The notes beneath the pieces are model-generated. The model did no database searches. It was given only the letters and a program-made list of their open reading frames with translations, and was not told the origin of the DNA. 64,000 nucleotides of DNA from Apostichopus japonicus (lineage: Eukaryota > Echinodermata > Holothuroidea > Aspidochirotida > Stichopodidae): NCBI RefSeq assembly GCF_037975245.1, contig NC_092563.1, positions 30,779,960 through 30,843,959 on the forward strand. The letters are read 5' to 3'. Below are positions 15,301 to 27,883 of this stretch, piece by piece (within the stretch, counting starts at the first letter, position 1; each line of letters begins with the position of its first letter). Position numbers and translations under genes: made by a program.

Positions 15301-18300
15301 GAATAGTCACTCACCATCAATGAAGAAAGAAAGATGATACTTCTTGTGCAATACGACTAAGTACAAATCACTGAGCAGACTCTCTCTCTTTCAAGAATAG
15401 TCACTCACCATCAATGAAGAAAGAAAGAAAGATGATACTTCTTATGCAATATGACTAAGTACAAAGCACTGAGCAGACTCTCTCTCTTTCAAGAATAGTC
15501 ACTCACCATCAATGAAGAAAAAAAGAAAGATGATACTTCTTATGCAATACGACTAAGTAAGAAGCAGACTCTCTCTCTCTCTCAAGAATAGTCACTCACC
15601 ATCAATGAAGAAAGAAAGATGAAACTTCTTGTGCAATACGACTAAGTACAAATCACTGAGCAGACTCTCTCTCTTTCAAGAATAGTCACTCACCATCAAT
15701 GAAGAAAAAAAGAAAGATGATACTTCTTATGCAATACGACTAAGTACAAATCACTGAGCAGACTCTCTCTCTCTCTCTCAAGAATAGTCACACACCATCA
15801 ATGAAGAAAGAAAAATGATACTTCTTATGCAATCCGACTAAGTAAGAAGCAGACTCTCTCTCTCTCTCAAGAATAGTCACTCACCATCAATGAAGAAAGA
15901 AAGATGATACTTCTTGTGCAATACGACTAAGTACAAATCACTGAGCAGACTCTCTCTCTCTCTCTCAAGAATAGTCACACACCATCAATGAAGAAAGAAA
16001 GAAAAATGATACTTCTTATGCAATCCGACTAAGTAAGAAGCAGACTCTCTCTCTCTCAAGAATAGTCACTCACCATCAATGAAGAAAGAAAGATGATACT
16101 TCTTGTGCAATACGACTAAGTACAAATCACTGAGCAGACTCTCTCTCTTTCAAGAATAGTCACTCACCATCAATGAAGAAAGAAAGAAAGATGATACTTC
16201 TTATGCAATATGACTAAGTACAAAGCACTGAGCAGACTCTCTCTCTCTCAAGAATAGTCACTCACCATCAATGAAGAAAGAAAGAAAGATGATACTTCTT
16301 ATGCAATACGACTAAGTACAAATCACTGAGCAGACTCTCTCTCTTTCAAGAATAGTCACTCACCATCAATGAAGAAAGAAAAATGATACTTCTTATGCAA
16401 TACGACTAAGTACAAATCACTGAGCAGACTCTCTCTCTTTCAAGAATAGTCACTCACCATCAATGAAGAAAGAAAGAAAGAAAGATGATACTTCTTATGC
16501 AATACGACTAAGTACAAATCACTGAGGAGACTCTCTCTCTTTCTAGAATAGTCACACACCATCAATGAAGAAAGAAAGAAAGATGATACTTCTTATGCAA
16601 TACGACTAAGTACAAATCACTGAGCAGACTCTCTCTCTCAAGAATAGTCACACACCACAATGAAGAAAGAAAGAAAAATGATACTTCTTATGCAATCCGA
16701 CTAAGTAAGAAGCAGACTCTCTCTCTCTCAAGAATAGTCACTCACCATCAATGAAGAAAGAAAGATGATACTTCTTGTGCAATACGACTAAGTACAAATC
16801 ACTGAGCAGACTCTCTCTCTCTCTCTCAAGAATAGTCACACACCATCAATGAAGAAAGAAAGAAAAATGATACTTCTTATGCAATACGACTAAGTAAGAA
16901 GCAGACTCTCTCTCTCTCAAGAATAGTCACTCACCATCAATGAAGAAAGAAAGATGATACTTCTTGTGCAATACGACTAAGTACAAATCACTGAGCAGAC
17001 TCTCTCTCTCAAGAATAGTCACACACCACAATGAAGAAAGAAAGAAAAATGATACTTCTTATGCAATACGACTAAGTAAGAAGCAGACTCTCTCTCTCAA
17101 GAATAGTCACTCACCATCAATGAAGAAAGAAAGATGAAACTTCTTGTGCAATACGACTAAGTACAAATCACTGAGCAGACTCTCTCTCTTTCAAGAATAG
17201 TCACTCACCATCAATGAAGAAAAAAAGAAAGATGATACTTCTTATGCAATACGACTAAGTAAGAAGCAGACTCTCTCTCTCTCTCAAGAATAGTCACTCA
17301 CCATCAATGAAGAAAGAAAGATGAAACTTCTTGTGCAATACGACTAAGTACAAATCACTGAGCAGACTCTCTCTCTTTCAAGAATAGTCACTCACCATCA
17401 ATGAAGAAAAAAAGAAAGATGATACTTCTTATGCAATACGACTAAGTACAAATCACTGAGCAGACTCTCTCTCTCAAGAATAGTCACTCACCATCAATGA
17501 AGAAAGAAAGAAAGATGATACTTCTTATGCAATACGACTAAGTACAAATCACTGAGCAGACTCTCTCTCTTTCAAGAATAGTCACTCACCATCAATGAAG
17601 AAAGAAAAATGATACTTCTTATGCAATACGACTAAGTACAAATCACTGAGCAGACTCTCTCTCTTTCAAGAATAGTCACTCACCATCAATGAAGAAAGAA
17701 AGAAAGAAAGATGATACTTCTTATGCAATACGACTAAGTACAAATCACTGAGCAGACTCTCTCTCTTTCAAGAATAGTCACTCACCATCAATGAAGAGAG
17801 AAAGAAAGGTGATACTTCTTATGCAATATGACTAAGTACAAATCACTGAGCAGACTCTCTCTCTCTCAAGAATAGTCACTCACCATCAATGAAGAAAGAA
17901 AGAAAGATGATACTTCTTGTGCAATATGACTAAGTACAAATCACTGAGCAGACTCTCTCTCTCTCAAGAATAGTCACTCACCATCAATGAAGAAAGAAAG
18001 AAAGATGATACTTCTTATGCAATATGACTAAGTACAAATCACTGAGCAGACTCTCTCTCTCTCTTTCAAGAATAGTCACACACCATCAATGAAGAAAGAA
18101 AGAAAGATGATACTTCTTGTGCAATACGACTAAGTACGAAGCACTGAGCAGACTCTCTCTCTTTCTCAAGAATAGTCACTCACCATCAATGAAGAGAGAA
18201 AGAAAGATGATACTTCTTATGCAATACGACTAAGAACAAATCACTGAGCAGACTCTCTCTCTCTCTTTCAAGAATAGTCACACACCATCAATGAAGAAAG

Positions 18301-21300
18301 AAAGAAAATGATACTTCTTGTGTAATACGACTAAGTACAAAGCACTGAGCAGACTCTCTCTCTCAAGAATAGTCACTCACCATCAATGAAGAAAGAAAGA
18401 TGATACTTCTTATGCAATACGACTAAATACAAATCACTGAGCAGACTTTCTCTCTTTCAAGAATAGTCACTCACCATCAATGAAGAAAGAAAGATGATAC
18501 TTCTTATGCAATACGACTAAGTACGAAGCACTGAGCAGACTCTCTCTCTTTCAAGAATAGTCACTCACCATCAATGAAGAAAGAAAGAAAATGATACTTC
18601 TTATGCAATACGACTAAGTACAAATCACTGAGCAGACTCTCTCTCTCTCTCTCAAGAATAGTCACACACCATCAATGAAGAAAGAAAGAAAATGATACTT
18701 CTTGTGTAATACGACTAAGTACAAAGCACTGAGCAGACTCTCTCTCTCTCAAGAATAGTCACTCACCATCAATGAAGAAAGAAAGATGATACTTCTTATG
18801 CAGTACGACTAAATACAAATCACTGAGCAGACTTTCTCTCTCTCTCAAGAATAGTCACACACCATCAATGAAGAAAGAAAGAAAATGATACTTCTTATGC
18901 AATACAACTAAGTATAAATCACTGAGCAGACTCTCTCTCTTTCAAGAATAGTCACACACCATCAATGAAGAAAGAAAGAAAGATGATACTTCTTATGCAA
19001 TACGCCTAAGTACAAATCACTGGGCAGACTCTCTCTCTTTCAAGAATAGTCACTCACCATCAATGAAGAAAGAAAGAAAATGATACTTCTTGCGTAATAC
19101 GACTAAGTAAGAAGCACTGAGCAGATTCTCTCTCTCAAGAATAGTCACACACCATCAATGAAGAAAGAAGGATGATACTTCTTATGCAATACGACTAAAT
19201 ACAAATCACTGAGCAGACTCTCTCTCTCTCTCAAGAATAGTCACACACCATCAATGAAGAAAGATGATACTTCTTATGCAATACGACTAAGTACAAAGCA
19301 CTGAGCAGACTCTCTCTCTCAAGAATAGTCACACACCATCAATGAAGAAAGAAAGAAAATGATACTTCTTATGCAATACGACTAAATACAAATCACTGGG
19401 CAGACTCTCTCTCTCTCTTTCAAGAATAGTCACACACCATCAATGAAGAAAGAAAGAAAATGATACTTCTTATGCAATACAACTAAATACAAATCACTGA
19501 GCAGACTCTCTCTCTCAAGAATAGTCACTCACCATCAATGAAGAAAGAAAGAAAGATGATACTTCTTATGCAATACGACTAAGTACAAATCACTGAGCAG
19601 ACTCTCTCTCTTTCAAGAATAGTCACTCACCATCAATGAAGAAAGAAAAATGATACTTCTTATGCAATACGACTAAGTACAAATCACTGAGCAGACTCTC
19701 TCTCTTTCAAGAATAGTCACTCACCATCAATGAAGAAAGAAAGAAAGAAAGATGATACTTCTTATGCAATACGACTAAGTACAAATCACTGAGCAGACTC
19801 TCTCTCTTTCAAGAATAGTCACTCACCATCAATGAAGAGAGAAAGAAAGGTGATACTTCTTATGCAATATGACTAAGTACAAATCACTGAGCAGACTCTC
19901 TCTCTCTCAAGAATAGTCACTCACCATCAATGAAGAAAGAAAGAAAGATGATACTTCTTGTGCAATATGACTAAGTACAAATCACTGAGCAGACTCTCTC
20001 TCTCTCAAGAATAGTCACTCACCATCAATGAAGAAAGAAAGAAAGATGATACTTCTTATGCAATATGACTAAGTACAAATCACTGAGCAGACTCTCTCTC
20101 TTTCAAGAATAGTCACTCACCATCAATGAAGAAAGAAAGAAAGAAAGATGATACTTCTTATGCAATACGACTAAGTACAAATCACTGAGCAGACTCTCTC
20201 TCTTTCTAGAATAGTCACACACCATCAATGAAAAAAGAAAGAAAGATGATACTTCTTATGCAATACGACTAAGTACAAATCACTGAGCAGACTCTCTCTC
20301 TCTCTCTCAAGAATAGTCACACACCATCAATGAAGAAAGAAAAATGATACTTCTTATGCAATCCGACTAAGTAAGAAGCAGACTCTCTCTCTCTCTCAAG
20401 AATAGTCACTCACCATCAATGAAGAAAGAAAGATGATACTTCTTGTGCAATACGACTAAGTACAAATCACTGAGCAGACTCTCTCTCTCTCTCTCAAGAA
20501 TAGTCACACACCATCAATGAAGAAAGAAAGAAAAATGATACTTCTTATGCAATCCGACTAAGTAAGAAGCAGACTCTCTCTCTCTCAAGAATAGTCACTC
20601 ACCATCAATGAAGAAAGAAAGATGATACTTCTTGTGCAATACGACTAAGTACAAATCACTGAGCAGACTCTCTCTCTTTCAAGAATAGTCACTCACCATC
20701 AATGAAGAAAGAAAGAAAGATGATACTTCTTATGCAATATGACTAAGTACAAAGCACTTAGCAGACTCTCTCTCTCTCAAGAATAGTCACTCACCATCAA
20801 TGAAGAAAGAAAGAAAGATGATACTTCTTATGCAATACGACTAAGTACAAATCACTGAGCAGACTCTCTCTCTTTCAAGAATAGTCACTCACCATCAATG
20901 AAGAAAGAAAAATGATACTTCTTATGCAATACGACTAAGTACAAATCACTGAGCAGACTCTCTCTCTTTCAAGAATAGTCACTCACCATCAATGAAGAAA
21001 GAAAGAAAGAAAGATGATACTTCTTATGCAATACGACTAAGTACAAATCACTGAGGAGACTCTCTCTCTTTCTAGAATAGTCACACACCATCAATGAAGA
21101 AAGAAAGAAAGATGATACTTCTTATGCAATACGACTAAGTACAAATCACTGAGCAGACTCTCTCTCTCAAGAATAGTCACACACCACAATGAAGAAAGAA
21201 AGAAAAATGATACTTCTTATGCAATCCGACTAAGTAAGAAGCAGACTCTCTCTCTCTCAAGAATAGTCACTCACCATCAATGAAGAAAGAAAGATGATAC

Positions 21301-24300
21301 TTCTTGTGCAATACGACTAAGTACAAATCACTGAGCAGACTCTCTCTCTCTCTCTCAAGAATAGTCACACACCATCAATGAAGAAAGAAAGAAAAATGAT
21401 ACTTCTTATGCAATACGACTAAGTAAGAAGCAGACTCTCTCTCTCTCAAGAATAGTCACTCACCATCAATGAAGAAAGAAAGATGATACTTCTTGTGCAA
21501 TACGACTAAGTACAAATCACTGAGCAGACTCTCTCTCTCAAGAATAGTCACACACCACAATGAAGAAAGAAAGAAAAATGATACTTCTTATGCAATACGA
21601 CTAAGTAAGAAGCAGACTCTCTCTCTCAAGAATAGTCACTCACCATCAATGAAGAAAGAAAGATGAAACTTCTTGTGCAATACGACTAAGTACAAATCAC
21701 TGAGCAGACTCTCTCTCTTTCAAGAATAGTCACTCACCATCAATGAAGAAAAAAAGAAAGATGATACTTCTTATGCAATACGACTAAGTAAGAAGCAGAC
21801 TCTCTCTCTCTCTCAAGAATAGTCACTCACCATCAATGAAGAAAGAAAGATGAAACTTCTTGTGCAATACGACTAAGTACAAATCACTGAGCAGACTCTC
21901 TCTCTTTCAAGAATAGTCACTCACCATCAATGAAGAAAAAAAGAAAGATGATACTTCTTATGCAATACGACTAAGTACAAATCACTGAGCAGACTCTCTC
22001 TCTCAAGAATAGTCACTCACCATCAATGAAGAAAGAAAGAAAGATGATACTTCTTATGCAATACGACTAAGTACAAATCACTGAGCAGACTCTCTCTCTT
22101 TCAAGAATAGTCACTCACCATCAATGAAGAAAGAAAAATGATACTTCTTATGCAATACGACTAAGTACAAATCACTGAGCAGACTCTCTCTCTTTCAAGA
22201 ATAGTCACTCACCATCAATGAAGAAAGAAAGAAAGAAAGATGATACTTCTTATGCAATACGACTAAGTACAAATCACTGAGCAGACTCTCTCTCTTTCAA
22301 GAATAGTCACTCACCATCAATGAAGAGAGAAAGAAAGGTGATACTTCTTATGCAATATGACTAAGTACAAATCACTGAGCAGACTCTCTCTCTTTCTAGA
22401 ATAGTCACACACCATCAATGAAGAAAGAAAGAAAGATGATACTTCTTATGCAATACGACTAAGTACAAATCACTGAGCAGACTCTCTCTCTCTCTCTCAA
22501 GAATAGTCACACACCATCAATGAAGAAAGAAAAATGATACTTCTTATGCAATCCGACTAAGTAAGAAGCAGACTCTCTCTCTCTCTCAAGAATAGTCACT
22601 CACCATCAATGAAGAAAGAAAGATGATACTTCTTGTGCATTACGACTAAGTACAAATCACTGAGCAGACTCTCTCTCTCTCTCTCAAGAATAGTCACACA
22701 CCATCAATGAAGAAAGAAAGAAAAATGATACTTCTTATGCAATCCGACTAAGTAAGAAGCAGACTCTCTCTCTCTCTCAAGAATAGTCACTCACCATCAA
22801 TGAAGAAAGAAAGATGATACTTCTTGTGCAATACGACTAAGTACAAATCACTGAGCAGACTCTCTCTCTTTCAAGAATAGTCACTCACCATCAATGAAGA
22901 AAGAAAGAAAGATGATACTTCTTATGCAATATGACTAAGTACAAAGCACTGAGCAGACTCTCTCTCTCTCAAGAATAGTCACTCACCATCAATGAAGAAA
23001 GAAAGAAAGATGATACTTCTTATGCAATACGACTAAGTACAAATCACTGAGCAGACTCTCTCTCTTTCAAGAATAGTCACTCACCATCAATGAAGAAAGA
23101 AAAATGATACTTCTTATGCAATACGACTAAGTACAAATCACTGAGCAGACTCTCTCTCTTTCAAGAATAGTCACTCACCATCAATGAAGAAAGAAAGAAA
23201 GAAAGATGATACTTCTTATGCAATACGACTAAGTACAAATCACTGAGGAGACTCTCTCTCTTTCTAGAATAGTCACACACCATCAATGAAGAAAGAAAGA
23301 AAGATGATACTTCTTATGCAATACGACTAAGTACAAATCACTGAGCAGACTCTCTCTCTCAAGAATAGTCACACACCACAATGAAGAAAGAAAGAAAAAT
23401 GATACTTCTTATGCAATCCGACTAAGTAAGAAGCAGACTCTCTCTCTCTCAAGAATAGTCACTCACCATCAATGAAGAAAGAAAGATGATACTTCTTGTG
23501 CAATACGACTAAGTACAAATCACTGAGCAGACTCTCTCTCTCTCAAGTATAGTCACACACCATCAATGAAGAAAGAAAGAAAAATGATACTTCTTATGCA
23601 ATACGACTAAGTAAGAAGCAGACTCTCTCTCTCTCAAGAATAGTCACTCACCATCAATGAAGAAAGAAAGATGATACTTCTTGTGCAATACGACTAAGTA
23701 CAAATCACTGAGCAGACTCTCTCTCTCAAGAATAGTCACACACCACAATGAAGAAAGAAAGAAAAATGATACTTCTTATGCAATACGACTAAGTAAGAAG
23801 CAGACTCTCTCTCTCAAGAATAGTCACTCACCATCAATGAAGAAAGAAAGATGAAACTTCTTGTGCAATACGACTAAGTACAAATCACTGAGCAGACTCT
23901 CTCTCTTTCAAGAATAGTCACTCACCATCAATGAAGAAAAAAAGAAAGATGATACTTCTTATGCAATACGACTAAGTAAGAAGCAGACTCTCTCTCTCTC
24001 TCAAGAATAGTCACTCACCATCAATGAAGAAAGAAAGATGAAACTTCTTGTGCAATACGACTAAGTACAAATCACTGAGCAGACTCTCTCTCTTTCAAGA
24101 ATAGTCACTCACCATCAATGAAGAAAAAAAGAAAGATGATACTTCTTATGCAATACGACTAAGTACAAATCACTGAGCAGACTCTCTCTCTCAAGAATAG
24201 TCACTCACCATCAATGAAGAAAGAAAGAAAGATGATACTTCTTATGCAATACGACTAAGTACAAATCACTGAGCAGACTCTCTCTCTTTCAAGAATAGTC

Positions 24301-27300
24301 ACTCACCATCAATGAAGAAAGAAAAATGATACTTCTTATGCAATACGACTAAGTACAAATCACTGAGCAGACTCTCTCTCTTTCAAGAATAGTCACTCAC
24401 CATCAATGAAGAAAGAAAGAAAGAAAGATGATACTTCTTATGCAATACGACTAAGTACAAATCACTGAGCAGACTCTCTCTCTTTCAAGAATAGTCACTC
24501 ACCATCAATGAAGAGAGAAAGAAAGGTGATACTTCTTATGCAATATGACTAAGTACAAATCACTGAGCAGACTCTCTCTCTCTCAAGAATAGTCACTCAC
24601 CATCAATGAAGAAAGAAAGAAAGATGATACTTCTTGTGCAATATGACTAAGTACAAATCACTGAGCAGACTCTCTCTCTCTCAAGAATAGTCACTCACCA
24701 TCAATGAAGAAAGAAAGAAAGATGATACTTCTTATGCAATATGACTAAGTACAAATCACTGAGCAGACTCTCTCTCTCTCTTTCAAGAATAGTCACACAC
24801 CATCAATGAAGAAAGATGATACTTCTTATGCAATACGACTAAGTACAAAGCACTGAGCAGACTCTCTCTCTCAAGAATAGTCACACACCATCAATGAAGA
24901 AAGAAAGAAAATGATACTTCTTATGCAATACGACTAAATACAAATCACTGGGCAGACTCTCTCTCTCTCTTTCAAGAATAGTCACACACCATCAATGAAG
25001 AAAGAAAGAAAATGATACTTCTTATGCAATACAACTAAATACAAATCACTGAGCAGACTCTCTCTCTCAAGAATAGTCACTCACCATCAATGAAGAAAGA
25101 AAGATGATACTTCTTATGCAATACGACTAAATACAAATCACTGAGCAGACTTTTTCTCTTTCAAGAATAGTCACACACCATCAATGAAGAAAGAAAGAAA
25201 GATGATACTTCTTATGCAATACGACTAAATACAAATCACTGAGCAGACTCTCTCTCTCTCTTTCAAGAATAGTCACACACCATCAATGAAGAAAGAAAGA
25301 AAGATGATACTTCTTATGCAATACGACTAAGTACGAAGCACTGAGCAGACTCTCTCTCTCAAGAATAGTCACACACCATCAATGAAGAAAGAAAGAAAGA
25401 TGATACTTCTTATGCAATACGACTAAGTACAAATCACTGAGCAGACTGTCTCTCTCTCTCAAGAATAGTCACACACCATCAATGAAGAAAGAAAGCAAGA
25501 TGATACTTCTTGTGCAATACGACTAAGTACAAATCACTGAGCAGACTCTCTCTCTTTCAAGAATAGTCACACACCATCAATGAAGAAAGAAAGCAAGATG
25601 ATACTTCTTGTGCAATACGACTAAGTACAAATCACTGAGCAGACTCTCTCTCTTTCAAGAATAGTCACACACCATCAATGAAGAAAGAAAGATGATACTT
25701 CTTATGCAATACGACTAAATAAAAATCACTGAGCAGACTCTCTCTCTTTCAAGAATAGTCACACACCATCAATGAAGAAAGAAAGAAAGATGATACTTCT
25801 TATGCAATACGACTAAGTTCAAATCACTGAGCAGACTCTCTGTCTTTCAAGAATAGTCACACACCATCAATGAAGAAAGAAAGATGATACTTCTTATGCA
25901 ATACGACTAAATACAAATCACTGAGCAGACTCTCTCTCTCTCTCAAGAATAGTCACACACCATCAATGAAGAAAGAAAGATGATACTTCTTATGCAATAT
26001 GACTAAGTACAAATCACTGAGCAGACTCTCTCTCTCTCAAGAATAGTCACTCACCATCAATGAAGAAAGAAAAATGATACTTCTTATGCAATACGACTAA
26101 GTACAAATCACTGAGCAGACTCTCTCTCTTTCAAGAATAGTCACTCACCATCAATGAAGAAAGAAAGAAAGAAAGATGATATTTCTTATGCAATACGACT
26201 AAGTACAAATCACTGAGCAGACTCTCTCTCTTTCTAGAATAGTCACACACCATCAATGAAGAAAGAAAGAAAGATGATACTTCTTATGCAATACGACTAA
26301 GTACAAATCACTGAGCAGACTCTCTCTCTCTCTCTCTCAAGAATAGTCACACACCATCAATGAAGAAAGAAAGAAAAATGATACTTCTTATGCAATCCGA
26401 CTAAGTAAGAAGCAGACTCTCTCTCTCTCAAGAATAGTCACTCACCATCAATGAAGAAAGAAAGATGATACTTCTTGTGCAATACGACTAAGTACAAATC
26501 ACTGAGCAGACTCTCTCTCTCTCTCAAGAATAGTCACACACCATCAATGAAGAAAGAAAGAAAAATGATACTTCTTATGCAATACGACTAAGTAAGAAGC
26601 AGACTCTCTCTCTCTCAAGAATAGTCACTCACCATCAATGAAGAAAGAAAGATGATACTTCTTGTGCAATACGACTAAGTACAAATCACTGAGCAGACTC
26701 TCTCTCTCTTTCAAGAATAGTCACACACCATCAATGAAGAAAGAAAGAAAGATGATACTTCTTATGCAATACGACTAAGTACAAATCACTGAGCAGACTC
26801 TCTCTCTTTCAAGAATAGTCACACACCATCAATGAAGAAAGAAAGAAAGATGATACTTCTTATGCAATACGACTAAGTACAAATCACTGAGCAGACTCTC
26901 TCTCTCTCTCTCAAGAATAGTCACACACCATCAATGAAGAAAGAAAGAAAAATGATACTTCTTATGCAATACGACTAAGTAAGAAGCACTGAGCAGACTC
27001 TCTCTCTCTCAAGAATAGTCACTCACCATCATTGAAGAAAGAAAGATGATACTTCTTGTGCAATACGACTAATTACAAATCACTGAGCAGACTCTCTCTC
27101 TCTCAAGATTAGTCACTCACCATCAATGAAGAAAGAAAGAAAAATGATACTTCTTATGCAATACGACTAAGTAAGAAGCACTGAGCAGACTCTCTCTATC
27201 TCAAGAATAGTCACTCACCATCAATGAAGAAAGAAAGATGATACTTCTTGTGCAATACGACTAAATACAAATCACTGAGCAGACTCTCTCTCTCAAGAAT

Positions 27301-27697
27301 AGTCACACACCATCAATGAAGAAAGAAAGAAAAATGATACTTCTTATGCAATACGACTAAGTACAAATCACTGAGCAGACTCTCTCTCTTTCAAGAATAG
27401 TCACACACCATCAATGAAGAAAGAAAGAAAGATGATACTTCTTATGCAATACGACTAAGTACGAAGCACTGAGCAGACTCTCTCTCTCTCAAGAATAGTC
27501 ACACACCATCAATGAAGAAAGAAAGAAAAATGATACTTCTTATGCAATACGACTATGTACAAATCACTGAGCAGACCCTCTCTCTTTCAAGAATAGTCAC
27601 ACACCATCAATGAAGAAAGAAAGAAAGATGATACTTCTTATGCAATACGACTTAAGTAAGAAGCACTGAGCAGACTCTCTCTCTCAAGAATAGTTAG
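3354..27697. repeat. Giant tandem array (~24.3 kb) of ~80-102 bp monomers
   Basis: Head-to-tail monomers fill the whole interval, roughly 260 copies by length. Each reads, on the plus strand, tacttcttatgcaatacgac, then taagtacaaatcactgagcag, a (CT)n tract, aagaatagtcac(a/t)caccatc, and a (GAAA)n tract. Length varies mainly by slippage of the CT and GAAA tracts. A short monomer type lacks the acaaatcactga segment (reads taagtaagaagcagac). Other diagnostic variants are aatccgac, caccacaatg, ttctagaatag and gatgaaacttc, and they recur in the same order over multi-kilobase blocks, so higher-order repeats are present. No open frame of 60 codons survives in any frame. On the minus (TDRD12 sense) strand each unit has a TTTC-rich pyrimidine tract and a GA tract. 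It lies directly downstream of TDRD12 exon 18. Confidence 0.97.
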
Positions 27698-27748
27698 TCA
27701 CTATTAAGAAGTCAGTGCCTATTAAACCAGCCACAAGTAGTGGCTTAC

Positions 27749-27883
27749 CTCAATGGCCTTCTTCAGGGTGACCCCATCTGGCATGGGTTGGCCTGATCTC
27801 TCCATAATGTGCAGTAAGGAGTAAAGGTGATGGTTGTTGTCAGGGGTTACCAAGGTGATGACTTGACAATCTGCTGTTTTGCT
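27749..27883 (-). CDS. TDRD12: TDRD12 exon 18, last exon visible
   Basis: Acceptor accatag, donor gtaagc, 45 codons in phase 0. Encodes CQVITLVTPDNNHHLYSLLHI and GVTLKKAIE, matching the end of the TDRD12 helicase C-lobe just before the CCCH zinc finger. The 5' splice site is intact, yet the giant tandem array starts about 50 bp beyond it and no further exon appears in the window. Confidence 0.9.

Noticed and set aside
3354-27697. CRISPR-like array (regular direct repeats over 24 kb)
   Set aside because: There are no unique spacers: the whole monomer is repeated, length varies by microsatellite slippage, and the context is an animal gene.
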